From the NCBI GenBank assembly GCA_022264855.1, contig JABYQU010000003.1:62001-126000 (forward strand): a DNA stretch of 64,000 bases. Direction: 5' to 3'. The notes beneath the pieces are model-generated. The model was not told where the DNA came from. It worked only from the letters and a program-made list of their open reading frames with translations, and did no database searches. The DNA is from Lenzites betulinus. Its lineage: Eukaryota > Basidiomycota > Agaricomycetes > Polyporales > Polyporaceae. Position numbers and translations under genes: made by a program. Each line of letters begins with the position of its first letter. The stretch's first letter is position 1. Below are positions 52,864-63,217 of this stretch, in pieces.

Positions 52864-55097
52864 ATGTCCGTCGCACAGGCTTGCGATATGACCGCTGACC
52901 TAAACTACTTTCCCCCTAATCCGTATGCGCACTATGCTATTTCTGCAACTAAAGAACTCGTCCCAGAGTGGCCTTCGCTCGCAGATGCAGAGCTCGTCAG
53001 CTGGCCTGCAATGCTCCAGCCGATATTCTACGAGATCCTCTTCCATTTAGACGTGGTGGAAGTTATCCGTATGCGCAGAGTATGTAACAAGACACTTCTA
53101 GAATGATCTCCATACTGGAGGCTGACCCGCTGGCTTCACTTCTGCTAGGTCTGCAAGTTCCTCTACTATATGTCCCACGAACGCGCCTTATGGGCTTACC
53201 TCCTCCGCCAAGCCGACCCCTCTCTTCTTCCTCCATTGGCTCCCGTTCTTGAAACAGGGCCGGTTCTACAGGGGGTACCCAAATCTCTTAGCGCCCTCGC
53301 CATCGAACGCATTCTCGTCCGCGCCGCGTCCCTACAGGCCAACTTCGCTCGACCGTCTCCACGGCCCCTTCGTGTATGGGCGCATGAGACGTTCGCCCGA
53401 ATAGTTGATATGGTGCTGCTTCCTGGGAGCGAGCACCTCGTTGCGGTCCAGGAGGACGTGCAGACGGAGTCGTACAGCATCGTCCTGTACAAACTCGACT
53501 GCCATCACGACGCGGAGGCAATGGCGGCAGTCCCGCTTTCCGGGAGACCGGTGCCCGGGACGCTTCAGGCGAAGTACATGACGGTGGGCGGCGTGCTTGG
53601 GCTCACCGCGGTCTGCATACAAAAGTGGGCGGAGGTGACTGTCAGGTGCGCGACGTTTCGCTGGCATGATTGAATTCCGCTTGACATGATGCTCTGCAGA
53701 AAACTAGATGGGATGACGACGTCTACGACCATGTACGAGTGTCGCGCTACGCATATGTGCCTTGACACGATGGAGCAGCTAGCCGCTGCGTACCCGCCGG
53801 AGTCCTTGGACCATATGTGGCTCTCGATCACTTTGCCTGTCGCGTGTAAGACGCTCGAGATGCCGCCGCCCTCCCATTCCCCGCTGAGCGCGCCCACGCT
53901 TGGGATGCTCTTCGGGAAGCCCGTCGTTGCTTTCGCGCAAGTGACCGGTACCATCACCAACGAGTTGTATATCCAGTGTCTGGACGGCGGACAGCCTCAT
54001 GTGATGGTCATCGCGCCTCCTGCCGACATTCGTATGAACTCCTACAGGGTATGTCGCTTTTCATTTCACGTACACCTTGCACCAAGCTCACATATCTACG
54101 TCCGTTTCTGTGGCAGCAATGGCGTATAAAAGCTCTCCGTATACTGGAAAAGCAGCAGAGTATGCTTGTCGTCTCTCAGTACATCAGCCCGGGAGCCTAC
54201 ACCCTCCCCGCAGAACCACTCGCACACCGCATCGACGTGTTCCCCATTCAACCATCCGGAGCCCCAGGACCTTCGCACGTAGACACGGAAGATCCAGGCG
54301 TGCTTGTACACATCCTCGACACGTTCGGCCGTCAAGTCCGCTGCACGGACACTCCCATCCCTGTCGCCCCTGAGCATTCGCTTTACGCCGCCTCCGGGAT
54401 CAAGCAAGACAACGCCACTCCACCCGTTCACGTCTACGTGCACGCCCGACTGCAGAATAGTGCACACGACCCCACGACGCCGCGCTTCCTCGCACAAAAG
54501 CTCGCATGCCTGCCGGAGCCTGTGCGCTCCTGGTGGACGTTCGATGACACGCTCGGCGACTTCTCGCTGGACGGGTACTGCTCGGACATGCGCATCCTCT
54601 CCGGCGCGGGCGCGGGCCCCGCGCTTTTGTACAAGGTCTCGCGCGAGAGCTGGCGGAACCCGACGCCGGATGCGTGGGCGGCGGAGCGTGTGCTGGGTGT
54701 GTATGTGGGTCGCGACGGGGGCGCAACACGAGAGGTCGAGGGCGTTGTGGAGCGCTTAAATTGGGCGGGACCATCGCGGGGTCGGCGAGGCGGGGGCGCG
54801 GATGAGGCAGGCATCGTTGGCGCGCTTGCATGGGACGACACGACTGGGCGGCTTATTGTCGCGCATCCGGAGCGGACAGCGCTGAAGGTATTCGACTTTG
54901 CGAAGATGGCGCAGTTAGGTGAGTCGCTATGGAGCGTGGTCTCGGCGGGATGGAGCTGACGGATTCGTGCGCCCTTAGACTCGCAAGGTGATCGCTGGCC
55001 GATCCCGGTGGCGAGGATGACAAAGAATGGACCGCCGTGCGCGCCCTTGCTACGCTCGCCGGAGGGAACCTACCAGATAGCTAGTCTGATGTGGTGA
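52864..55097 (+). CDS. F-box-like protein
   Basis: Probable substrate adaptor of an SCF ubiquitin ligase or related nuclear/cytosolic protein; target unknown. Proposed exons 52864-53079, 53149-53645, 53700-54048, 54117-54918 and 54979-55097, 660 residues with closing phases. The F-box-like helix set is at residues 50-85: WPAMLQPIFYEILFHLDVVEVIRMRRVCKFLYYMS. The following roughly 570 residues are the variable region typical of mushroom F-box proteins, with beta-strand-like blocks (ARIVDMVLLPGSEHLVAVQED, YSIVLYKLD) that could form a propeller-like fold. The first intron separates RMRR from VCKF, conserved in position in this style of gene. At the start of exon 3 a different frame reads WDDDVYDHVRVSRYAYVP before a stop, so that junction is the weakest. 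A diverged relic of its 3' region lies at about 58440-58560. Confidence 0.75.
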
Positions 55098-55461
55098 CTA
55101 TCACATTGACGTGCTTGCGTGCAGTAATGTGGTTTCATGTGCTGGTGGATAACTACTTTTAAAGATGTACTAGTCACTGCATCCATATAGCTATAATTCC
55201 CCACCACCGCCATGCCCGTTTGCGGGAATGCAGCACATGACACGGCGCACGCAGGCAGCCCGCAAGCAGGGGCGGCGGATTCATAGATAACGGTGTATGA
55301 GACCCTTTTACTTCATGAATACAAGCCGGAACGTATGAAAGTAGATGCAGTGGCGCGGGAGCTACGTGAAATAAGGGAGGCCGCTCTGCTGATGAACGAG
55401 CAAGGAGGAGAGCCTGGAGAAGTCGATTAGCTAAGTCTGACAATGGAAGTTGTCTCGCCAG
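55098..55461. other. Spacer between convergent F-box and kinase-like genes
   Basis: Short intergenic region; no ORF with features. Confidence 0.4.
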
Positions 55462-57265
55462 TCAGGCGTGCGTCGTCCATAGCTGCGACATAGCGCGGAC
55501 TACATAATTATACCCATCCATCACACAAACAGCCCATCGGAGAACGATTAACACTCTCAGGGCCGTTCGCGCAGTCGGCCGACAGTGGCACACACCACTA
55601 CAGCCGCGTTCATCCCCAATCAGCCATTGGACTAGCGTTTTAGCCAGCCACGGCGGGTCCGCTGCCCACCCTTTGCGAGTGAAATTGTACTACAATACAA
55701 TGATCGTCAGTCCAATATGATTGCTCGACGTGGAATGTATCTATAGCTCACCTTGAGAAGCCACTCCATAGTGACTCCTGCACAGTACACGTCCCATGAG
55801 TAGGGATCGAAGTAGAGCAGGTCTTTGGGCGGTATCATCTGAGTTTCCGGAAGCGTGATCGCAGGTTGGACGCCAGGCCCGAGAGCGAACTGTCGAGATT
55901 GGCCGAAGTCGATGATATAGAGTCTTCCCGCGACGACGCGTTGGTATGCGCTGGCATGGCGGGTGTCCGCTGTGAGCATGTTGCCGTCGCAAACGTCCTT
56001 GTCGCAATCAGATGTGAACGATGGAAAGGAATAGCTTTCTCAGCCATAGACATACCATATGGACAATCTTCAAGCTATGAAGAAACTCTATCCCCTGAAT
56101 TCGAAACAGTAAGGCGCGCACCAGTGAACGACAAAGATTGGAACTAATCATACCTCGATCATCTGGAGCATAACGTCCACAAATCCGCTGATGGAGTCGT
56201 ACCTCCCCACGCCGATGAGATGCATCCCCCCATCATTGAGTTGTATACATCAGTTGTTGCAACGTTCTAGGTGTATTAAATAGCGGGAGTTGCAACTTCC
56301 GCGGTTTAAGGCCAAATAAGCGCCGTTGGGCACTGCCACCGACGCGCGAGATGCACGCGCCTATCTGCACTTGCAGCCAGCGGCTATTGTAGTTGCAGCC
56401 ACGAAAAAAATAGCATTAACGGGAATTGAACGCCGACTTATAATCTATATTTTTTGTCTGGCTGCAACTACAATAGACGCCCACCCCGCTGTGACTGCAA
56501 CTTCAGAAAGGCGCCCGCGTCTCGCGCGTCAGTGGCTGTGCCCCAAGGCGCCTATTTGCCTTTAAACCCGCGAAGTTGCAACTCCCGCTATTTATTACAC
56601 CTAGAACGTTGCAATAACCGTTGTATACTCTACCATCATTGGCATGATCAGCAATGGGTGGCCAGTGAGAGTCATCTCGGACGGAAGCGTATGGTTATTT
56701 GGACGGTTTATTTCGCGGAGCAACCGTTGCTGAATGGCGACCTCCTCCGTGTTCGGATCAAGGATTTTGACGACACAGCCTGGGATCGTACCGTTTATGG
56801 TGCTGTATACGCAGCCCTGTTGGTCTGTGTAAGTCATGCTAGCAGGAACATAGAAGTCATATCCGTCGTACAGGCTTCAGGGTGTCTCGTAATCTTAAAA
56901 TAAGGCCCCTCTGTTCGAGCTCTGGGTGTTGCAAGAGGCGGTCTGGAATGTCGAGGGCACAGATATCTCCGGCAGCATCGTATACGTACCAGGGAGGGCT
57001 AGGACCAACTTTGGCGTACATTTCGTGGATGGGTGGACTCTGGATGGGAGGGGAGAGATGAGCAAGTCGGCTGATCTGGCTCCGCGCATGCCGCACCCTC
57101 GGAGTTGAACAACAAGTTCGGAGCACGTTCCGTAGAAGTGTGGCAGGAGGAAGAGAGGAGACTCGGCCGGATCAGCCTTGGCTCAGCACACGCGCAGTCG
57201 AACTCCGACTCCGAGTCAATGTCCGGAAAGAAACGCACTTGAAGTTGTGGGAGTGCTGATATCAC
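55462..57265 (-). pseudogene. Kinase-like protein gene disrupted by a foldback element
   Basis: Minus-strand paralogue of the gene at 58643-60031. Upstream part: PSPPWYVYDAAGD and IPDRLLQHPELEQRG (about 57030-56900), an intron, then VKILDPNTEEVAIQQRLLREI and HPLLIMPMM (about 56770-56640). At that point a palindromic element (56243-56628) interrupts the exon. Homology resumes as VGRYDSISGFVDVMLQMIE (to 56154), then GIEFLHSLKIVHM | DVCDGNML, the DFG block LYIIDFGQSRQFALGPGVQPAI, DLLYFDPYSWDVYCAGVTMEWLL and the C-terminal block LIGDERGCSGVCHCRPTART (stop at 55462). The frames on the two sides of the element do not match, so this copy is very probably non-functional. Everything outside the element appears spliceable. 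The exact 5' end is uncertain. Confidence 0.75.
56243..56628. mobile_element. MITE-like foldback element with about 150-bp terminal inverted repeats
   Basis: The left arm (reading right from 56243) and the reverse complement of the right arm (reading left from 56628) share GTATACAWCRGTTRTTGCAACGTTCTAGG-type ends and continue as TAAATAGCGGGAGTTGCAAC, TTTAAGGCAAATARGCGCC, GACGCGCGAGA and CTATTGTAGTTGCAGCCA. The arms are about 150 bp with scattered mismatches, separated by roughly 60-80 bp of AT-rich loop. No transposase is encoded, so it must be non-autonomous. Both outer ends carry GTATAC, a palindrome, so target-site duplication and terminus cannot be separated; a TA or a longer duplication are both possible. 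It lies inside a coding exon of a kinase-like gene whose tandem paralogue lacks it. Confidence 0.85.
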
Positions 57266-57959
57266 GGGTGGAGTTTGTTGATCTCGACCGCACGGTGTAA
57301 ATTATCACAGACAATGGCGGGACGGCCGGCGCGCGTCGGGTCCCCAGTGCCCAGGGGGGAAGGTTCGGAGAAAGAGCACTTGACAGAGCACTCTATCAGT
57401 GTGTGTCATACAAAGTACCACCATCAATGGCGCAGGTGATAGACAAGAACAATAACCACGGACCTTTGAGGTTTCAGTTTCACAGAGACCAGAAGCAAAA
57501 GCGTGGCCGGTCCGGTGGGTGAAATTGGTCCACCAGTCCGGTCAATGCACATTCCGCAAGCTGCTCGCCTTCCACTTGTATGACAAGAATGAATCCGATT
57601 TGCAAGTCGGGACCTTTTTGTTACAGGGATAACTGACGTGGCTACAAGTCCAATGCTCTACAGTAGTCCATGGGTCCAATCTCGATCACATTGTCTCTAG
57701 CGAGTCGATAAAGAGGTTCACGTAGAGGGTGGGCGCTGACGTCGAAGTAGGCGGAGACACAGGGGGAAGCATGCATGTGGATGCAGCGAGGTGAGGACAG
57801 CTCCCGGACATGACGGTGCACGACATCGTATATGGCGAGGTCACCGAGAGACAACATCGTCCGACGGTATAATGCGTCTGAGCAGATGAAGATGACCCAT
57901 AGGGATCTTGCCCGATGAGATGGCGGGCGGCAGCGGCGACGGCACGAGCGGGTGGCCGT
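57266..57959. other. Intergenic spacer
   Basis: Between the 5' side of the disrupted kinase-like gene and the 3' end of the small protein gene. No ORF with features. Confidence 0.4.
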
Positions 57960-58163
57960 TTACATCCCGAAGAGCTTCTTCAGCGAGGAGGTCTTCGTCT
58001 TCGCGGTGGTCGTCCGCCCATTCGAGGGACGCAGCACCTGGCGTGCGTCCGCGTACATGTGGTAGGTGTCGCGCGGCGACTGCGCGGACGTGAAGAGAGA
58101 GAACGCGTTGGTGCCCGCAGGCGCGGAGTAGGTGTAGGCGGGTGCGAAGGCGGTGTAAGACAT
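57960..58163 (-). CDS. Small 67-residue hypothetical protein
   Basis: A single-exon frame starting MSYTAFAPAYTYSAPAG and ending SSLKKLFGM. Codons end almost exclusively in C or G, unlike the AT-richer surroundings, which supports real and possibly strong expression. The N-terminal half is Ala/Tyr/Ser/Pro-rich; the C-terminal half is basic (TTTAKTKTSSLKK) and may form a short helix. No signal peptide, no cysteines, no domain. Upstream on the minus strand there is a C/T-rich leader and a TATA box about 145 bases before the ATG. It lies between two kinase-like paralogues but is unrelated to them. Function unknown. Confidence 0.7.
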   Translation of the reverse strand: MSYTAFAPAYTYSAPAGTNAFSLFTSAQSPRDTYHMYADARQVLRPSNGRTTTAKTKTSSLKKLFGM

Positions 58164-58306
58164 CTTTGGCGGTGGTTCAAGTGGTGTTCGAGTGAGGAGG
58201 CGCGGGAGGATGCAAGATGGTGTAGAAGGCGAGCGTTGAAGACTCTGGGTCTCGACCGGATGTCAGAAGACTTTACTGGTGATGAGGACTCCATACCATG
58301 TGCGCC

Positions 58307-58318
58307 CATATTATATAC
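58307..58318 (-). promoter_or_regulatory. TATA box of the small protein gene
   Basis: On the minus strand the sequence reads GTATATAATATG, a near-perfect TATA element, located about 145 bases upstream of the start codon at 58163. The intervening leader is C/T-rich. Confidence 0.55.
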
Positions 58319-58429
58319 AGGCATATGTCCAGTGGATTGCATCCAGAGATTGCGATGAGCAGCAGCAGATTGCCAATCGAGGAAGCGAGGGGTCTGCACA
58401 CGCAGACTTACCTCTGATGGCAGGTTTTC

Positions 58430-58565
58430 GAGCTCGAGACAAGCTCCTGACAAGATCTCGCACGAAAACTGGCGGAACCCGGGTGTGTATGCGCCCCACG
58501 ACGGGAGCGCGTCGACCAAAGTCGGGAGCGTCTTGGAACATCTGAATTGGGCAGGTCTGGCGCGT
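58430..58565 (+). pseudogene. Relic of an F-box gene 3' region
   Basis: In one plus frame the sequence reads KISHENWRNPGVYAPHDGSA and VGSVLEHLNWAG. This parallels KVSRESWRNP...GVYVGRDGGA...VEGVVERLNWAG in the penultimate exon of the F-box gene at 52864-55097. The upstream exons and the F-box itself are missing. It sits directly downstream of the second kinase-like gene's 3' end, the same convergent arrangement as the intact F-box gene with the first kinase-like copy, so it probably arose from duplication of the pair. Confidence 0.65.
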
Positions 58566-58642
58566 GTCAGTCATGTGCACATTCAGTTCAAGAGATGAGC
58601 AGTACATACACAGATAGCAACCAATGTGACTGCCCTAGCTAG

Positions 58643-60031
58643 TTAAGTGTGAGCCATCCACGATTGGGATATAGTGCGGACTACATAATCATAGCCGTCT
58701 ACCGCACGGACAGACCATCGGAGAACAATTAACACTCGCAGGGCTGTCCGCGCAGTCGGGCGGCAGCGGCACACGCCGGTGCAGCCGCGCTCGTCCCCAA
58801 TCAGCCATTCAATAAGTTTCTTCTGGATCCAGTTCGAGCGCGGTGCCCATCCTTTGTCTGTTAGAATGTTCTGTAACACGAATATCGTAAGTCGAAGGTT
58901 GATGTATGGCATAGACTGGGTCCCTTGCTCACCCTGACAAGGTATTCCATCGTGATTCCTGCACAATACATGTCCCAAGAGTAAGGATCGAAGTGTAGTA
59001 GATTTTTGGGCGGCGTTACTTGAGTCTCCGGAAGCGTGATCGCAGGCTGAATACCAGGTCCTAGGGCGAACTGTCGAGATTGGCCGAAGTCGATGATGTA
59101 GAGTCTTCTTGCTATAATTTGTCGGTGTTCACTGGCATCATCGACCGTTGCAGCGAGCATGTTGCCCGAGCAAATGTCCTACAAACAACCAGCCCATGAA
59201 TGGCGCGAGAAGACTCACACTCAGCCGTAAACATACCATATGGACGATTCTCAAGCTGTGAAGGAACTCTATACCCTGGATCCAAACCAATCAGCCGTGC
59301 ACAAGTTGATGACAGATAACAAAATTGGACATGCCTCGACCATCTGGAACATAATGTCCAAGAATGAGCGTAGGGAGTCGCGCTTCCACGCGCTGAGCGG
59401 GGTAACGCGGCTAATCATAGGCATGATGAGCAATGGGTGGCCAGTGACAGTCATCTCCGACGGGAGCGTATGGTTATTCGGACGGTTGATTTCGCGGAGC
59501 AAGCGGTCTTGAATGGCGACCTCCTCCGTGTTTGGATCAAGGATTTTGATGACCTGGACTGGGTCCCTACCGTGTTCGGCCATGTATACGCAACCCTGTA
59601 CGTCGGTGTTAGTCGTTTGAGCGAACCTGAGCGAAACATTGTTTTATCGTACAGGCTTCAACGTGTCCCCTAGTCTCGAAGCGAGCCCCCGCTGGACAAG
59701 CTCTGGGTGTTTCAAGAGGCGGTCTGGGACGTCGAGGACACGCAGCTGTCCAGCGGCATCATAAACGTACCAAGGAGGGCTAGGACCAACGTCGTCGTAC
59801 ATTTCATGGATGGGTGGAGAGGACAGACCAAGTGAACTGGGCCACCGGCCTTGGCTCTGCACACGCGCACACCCTCGGAGTTGAGAACTTGTCTGAGATG
59901 GCCGACTGCATTATCCAACTCCGAGCTGATGTTCGGAGAGAAAGTAGGAGGAAGACGCTGGGGTGTGCGGCGGAGTTTCGAGCGTGTGATGCGAATAATA
60001 ATCGCAGAAAATGGCGGGATGACGTTATCAT
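58643..60031 (-). CDS. Divergent protein kinase-like protein
   Basis: Kinase-fold protein of a mushroom-expanded group; substrate unknown. Readable chain on the minus strand: PSPPWYVYDAAGQ with VPDRLLKHPELVQRG, then intron, VIKILDPNTEEVAIQDRLLREI (candidate ATP-binding Lys), PLLIMPMISRV, FLDIMFQMVE to 59335, a GC-AG intron 59334-59276, GIEFLHSLRIVHM, intron, DICSGNML. The catalytic loop thus reads HMDICSGN in place of HRDxxxxN, keeping the catalytic Asp and Asn. DFG is intact in LYIIDFGQSRQFALG, followed by FDPYSWDMYCAGITMEYLV and the last exon 58870-58643 with LIGDERGCTGVCRCRPTART. The 5' end is unresolved: an ATG frame at 60031 (with a hydrophobic stretch) or an upstream exon are possible. 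It is the intact sister of the disrupted copy at 55462-57265. Confidence 0.75.
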
Positions 60032-60486
60032 AGGCGCACGTCTGGCTGATTTCTACGTTACCGTATACAACAACGTCGGCCACAAACGAGACCAATAGTA
60101 CTAGTCTTAAAGCGACCAGCACGGAGAACACGGCCAGATGGGAGCGGAACGCGCGCGCCAGCAAGCGAGAGAAGACGGTCCTCCTTTCACACCAACCCGA
60201 CAGCCAACTTACAGCAGCTTATGTACTCGCCCAACAGTCCCCACGGCCGGCGCATTCAGAGCGCATCAGTGGGATCTGGTGGACTTCATAATTGTGAGCA
60301 GTACGAATCATAGTATGAAGGGAGTTCTAGTAGTAGAGCAGGGAGTTCACAACTCATCAGAGCGGAGTGGATAGTGTAACCGCCCGGCGTCTCCCGTCAA
60401 CCGCCTATCCGAACTTCGAAGCTCGAGCAGCTGTCATGCGAAGAGCGCGACCTCAAGTATCTCCTTCCAATGATTAATGACCGCTG
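60032..60486. other. Intergenic upstream of the second kinase-like gene
   Basis: Contains a hydrophobic minus-strand frame (LAVFSVLVALRLVLLVSFVADVVV, 60150-60070) without an ATG that might be a membrane-anchor exon of the kinase-like gene. Otherwise no features. Confidence 0.3.
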
Positions 60487-60546
60487 ATGTCTCCTCACGA
60501 CGTCCGATACATACCATCACACTCAACGACGCCACGTACGAGAGGA

Positions 60547-60920
60547 ACAGATACATCTATGACAATACGTACCCCTGCCGAACACGAGAACCTCGTTGCT
60601 ACGCTCCGACATCTTCCATTCTCAGGAGTACCCATCAGGCACTTGAGTGTCTATATCGAAGACCTCTGCAACAAGACACTCTCAGAGATAGCACCCCTGC
60701 ACACCACGCTTGAGAGCCTCGTGATCGTATTCTACCATGACCCCTTTGCGCGGGTGTGTCTTTCGTATGTGTGAACATCATCGTAACGAGGATTGATTGA
60801 TGTTCAGCAGCTGGAATGCGAGACTCTATCTGGAAGTCCAAAACGCTGTGCCGAGTGGCGTTCACGACGGACATGGAGTGGATACGCGAGGGGGAGGAAT
60901 GGGTCATAATCACGGACTGA
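60547..60920 (+). pseudogene. Remnant of an F-box/LRR-like gene
   Basis: The first segment reads ENLVATLRHLPFSGVPIRHL and LHTTLESLVIVF, leucine-rich as in the C-terminal repeats of fungal F-box proteins. After an intron-like GTATGT...TTCAG stretch (60769-60811) the frame SIWKSKTLCRVAFTTDMEWI ends at a stop at 60920. The phases of the two segments do not join with standard splice sites, and no upstream F-box is present, so it is called a remnant. It is not obviously related to the F-box gene at 52864. Confidence 0.4.
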
Positions 60921-61068
60921 GGCAAACCTCGCCCAGGGCGCGTGTTGGGGCCGTCCCCATAGAGGCATGCAGGTAAGTAATATCAGTCCCATAATTAAGT
61001 TCTGCAGCTTAACATACAACAGCGACCAGAAGCCCAAGAATAGATACCTTTGGCAAATACAGTCATTT

Positions 61069-61965
61069 CTATGCTTTGACATTACTGTAGGTGTGACTGG
61101 GATGGTCCTTCACGTAGGTCATGTCGACTGCGAAGACATTGCTCTCCACGCGCTCCAGGCCGACGAGCCATACCCGGTAGAATGCGTCGGGCTTCAGAAG
61201 CCACGGATAGTTCGCGAGTGCGGCGAGAGGCATCCGGTGCTTCTGCGAGGGAGCGAGGTCAGATGTGTTGATCGACGAGATGATCGACGAGATGCGATGC
61301 AACGACGGCGGGCATACCTCGAAGAACTGTCGGAAGACGTCTGCCGTAAGCATAGCCAATTGTAGCCTTGTGGTGGACGCGTCCACCTTGACCCATTCCT
61401 CAAAGGTGAGTAAGTCAAATCCTTCCTCGCGCGAGAATGGCCACTGAACGTCAGACATCAGGACGACACTGAGTTCTACCATTTAGAATGTGCGTACCTG
61501 GATGCGAATAAGCACCCTCTTCAGCCCAAAAGACTTCATGACCTGCTCGCGCGCCAAAGATATATGCTTGCCGAGCTCCTCCTTGGATGTCATCGCGAGC
61601 GCGTACACCGGGATGCCTTTGCCCGCGAGGTGCTTTGGGCCTGCCTGGAACGAAAACGCGATCTTCTGCCCATCCTCGATCATTGCGCGAGTACGCGTAA
61701 TCCGCACGTTCACTGATGCCATTTCGGGGGTGCGTTCGCGAGGAACACTTTTGAGCGCCTGTAGATCATAGGGCGTGAGGGTGTGTGCTCCGAAGAGCGT
61801 GGAGAACCGCGTAATGTCGGTCGCCCAGGTTGAAGGAAAGTCATCAGACTCGTCCACAAGGATCAGAGGGGTATCAAAGTGTGGCGGGATGTCTCGGGTG
61901 TGCGGAGTCTTGAAAGAGCGCGGCTGCGTAGCTCGAGTAGTATCTGGGAGGCGGGGAGGGGTCAT
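61069..61965 (-). CDS. Hypothetical protein
   Basis: Three exons on the minus strand: 61965-61498, 61443-61318 and 61242-61069, 255 residues with phases closing. The start is the first ATG of the frame (MTPPRLPDTTRATQ). The second intron is 75 nt, in frame and stop-free, so retention would add 25 residues. Visible features: a proline/threonine-rich N-terminus of about 30 residues, LFGAHTLTPYDLQALKSVPRE, a FSFQAGPKHLAGKGIPVYALA block, and a C-terminal DAFYRVWLVGLERVESNVFAV. No membrane segment or signal peptide. I do not recognise the family and propose no function. Confidence 0.65.
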
Positions 61966-62066
61966 CGTGAGCAAGGTTGGAAGAATGTGGTTCGTACTCA
62001 ACCAGCAGACTGAAGCTAACTTTCAGCGTAAACTGATATATAGCGGCCTGTTGTCGCTTTGGCAAT

Positions 62067-62912
62067 TTAGGAGTGGTATGCAATGAACAATGGACGAGTG
62101 AACGGTGAATATTCCGCACATGCGGCCGGCATAGTCACATTGCCGACAAAGCCGACTATAGACAAAGAAGCGGCAGCCATTAGTGTCCAAAGAGATAAGT
62201 TGTGTAAGTGATTAAGAGTCGACGTAACGGTAAGCTTGAGACAGAAAGGTCGGGTACTGCTAGTAGAAGTAGACATCAGGGAGTGAAGCACAGATCGGAC
62301 ATCCGCGAGTAACTCTACTAGTACTATAGTAGCCGGACTTATCCCTCGGCTCCATCCGTGGGCGCCAAGTAGTACTCTATTACACAGCCACAATATCTTC
62401 CAGGTCGAACGAGGAGTTGAACGATGACCATCGACTTGAGCTTGACCACCATCCACCTCTGCTAGAGATACTAGATTTGAGGACAGCTTCACATTCAATA
62501 TCAGGAAACGCTCCTTCTTTTGTCCAGGTATTCTTTCTTTGTCAACCTCATCGACGCTGAGCGCCGTGGGGGCCGGCAGCCGCTCGTTTCTGACTGCGTA
62601 TCGCTGCTTACTAGGCACTTCACATGGACCAATAGCAAACACGCGCTGTTTATCTAGTATAACTTCAGTAACTCCATCAAGAACCGCAATCATGTCACGT
62701 CGATGATTATTGTAATGCCGAAGAAGACCTCTGACTCGGTAACCCCGTACACTGGATGGGATCCTTGTACTCGGTTCGTCAAGGGATCTCGCATCTTGGG
62801 CGGCGAAATGTGCCGGCGGCGCTCGGTACTGCAGTACGCTGTGAACTTGATGCGCAACGAGGGAAGAAGTTCCTACCTCCGGATTTTTCTCCGCTTCCCA
62901 GAAGGAGTACAA
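62067..62912 (-). CDS. Uncertain ORF, possible membrane protein
   Basis: An uninterrupted 281-codon frame in DNA of only moderate GC, longer than expected by chance there, but with no ATG at its beginning, so it would have to be a 3' exon. It contains LRHYNNHRRDMIAVLDGVTEVILDKQR, a charged middle (VDEVDKERIPGQKKERFL) and a C-terminal hydrophobic stretch LWTLMAAASLSIVGFVGNV that could span a membrane. A plausible 5' exon was not found. No domain recognised. Confidence 0.3.
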   Translation of the reverse strand: MYSFWEAEKNPEVGTSSLVAHQVHSVLQYRAPPAHFAAQDARSLDEPSTRIPSSVRGYRVRGLLRHYNNHRRDMIAVLDGVTEVILDKQRVFAIGPCEVPSKQRYAVRNERLPAPTALSVDEVDKERIPGQKKERFLILNVKLSSNLVSLAEVDGGQAQVDGHRSTPRSTWKILWLCNRVLLGAHGWSRGISPATIVLVELLADVRSVLHSLMSTSTSSTRPFCLKLTVTSTLNHLHNLSLWTLMAAASLSIVGFVGNVTMPAACAEYSPFTRPLFIAYHS

Positions 62913-63217
62913 TACTACCGGGGTGATTCACGTACCGTATTCCCACCTGTGCCGCCGCGTACGCTCCCATGCGACCTAAACAGAGTCCTACGCATATCAA
63001 GGCTGACGTCCTCACTACAGCGCTGCAGACCTTATGACCCGCCCCCTCCGGGCATGTGTATGTGTGCATTAGACAGTTTCCTTCCTTTCGTTGCGATGCC
63101 CTCGGCTTGAGAAGCATCGACCATGACTAAGAAAACGTAGGTTCCTGTATAAGAATACTACGGCTCTCTACTCGAACCTTCATCACCAGAATCTCTCCTT
63201 CGTGAACCTCACTTACG

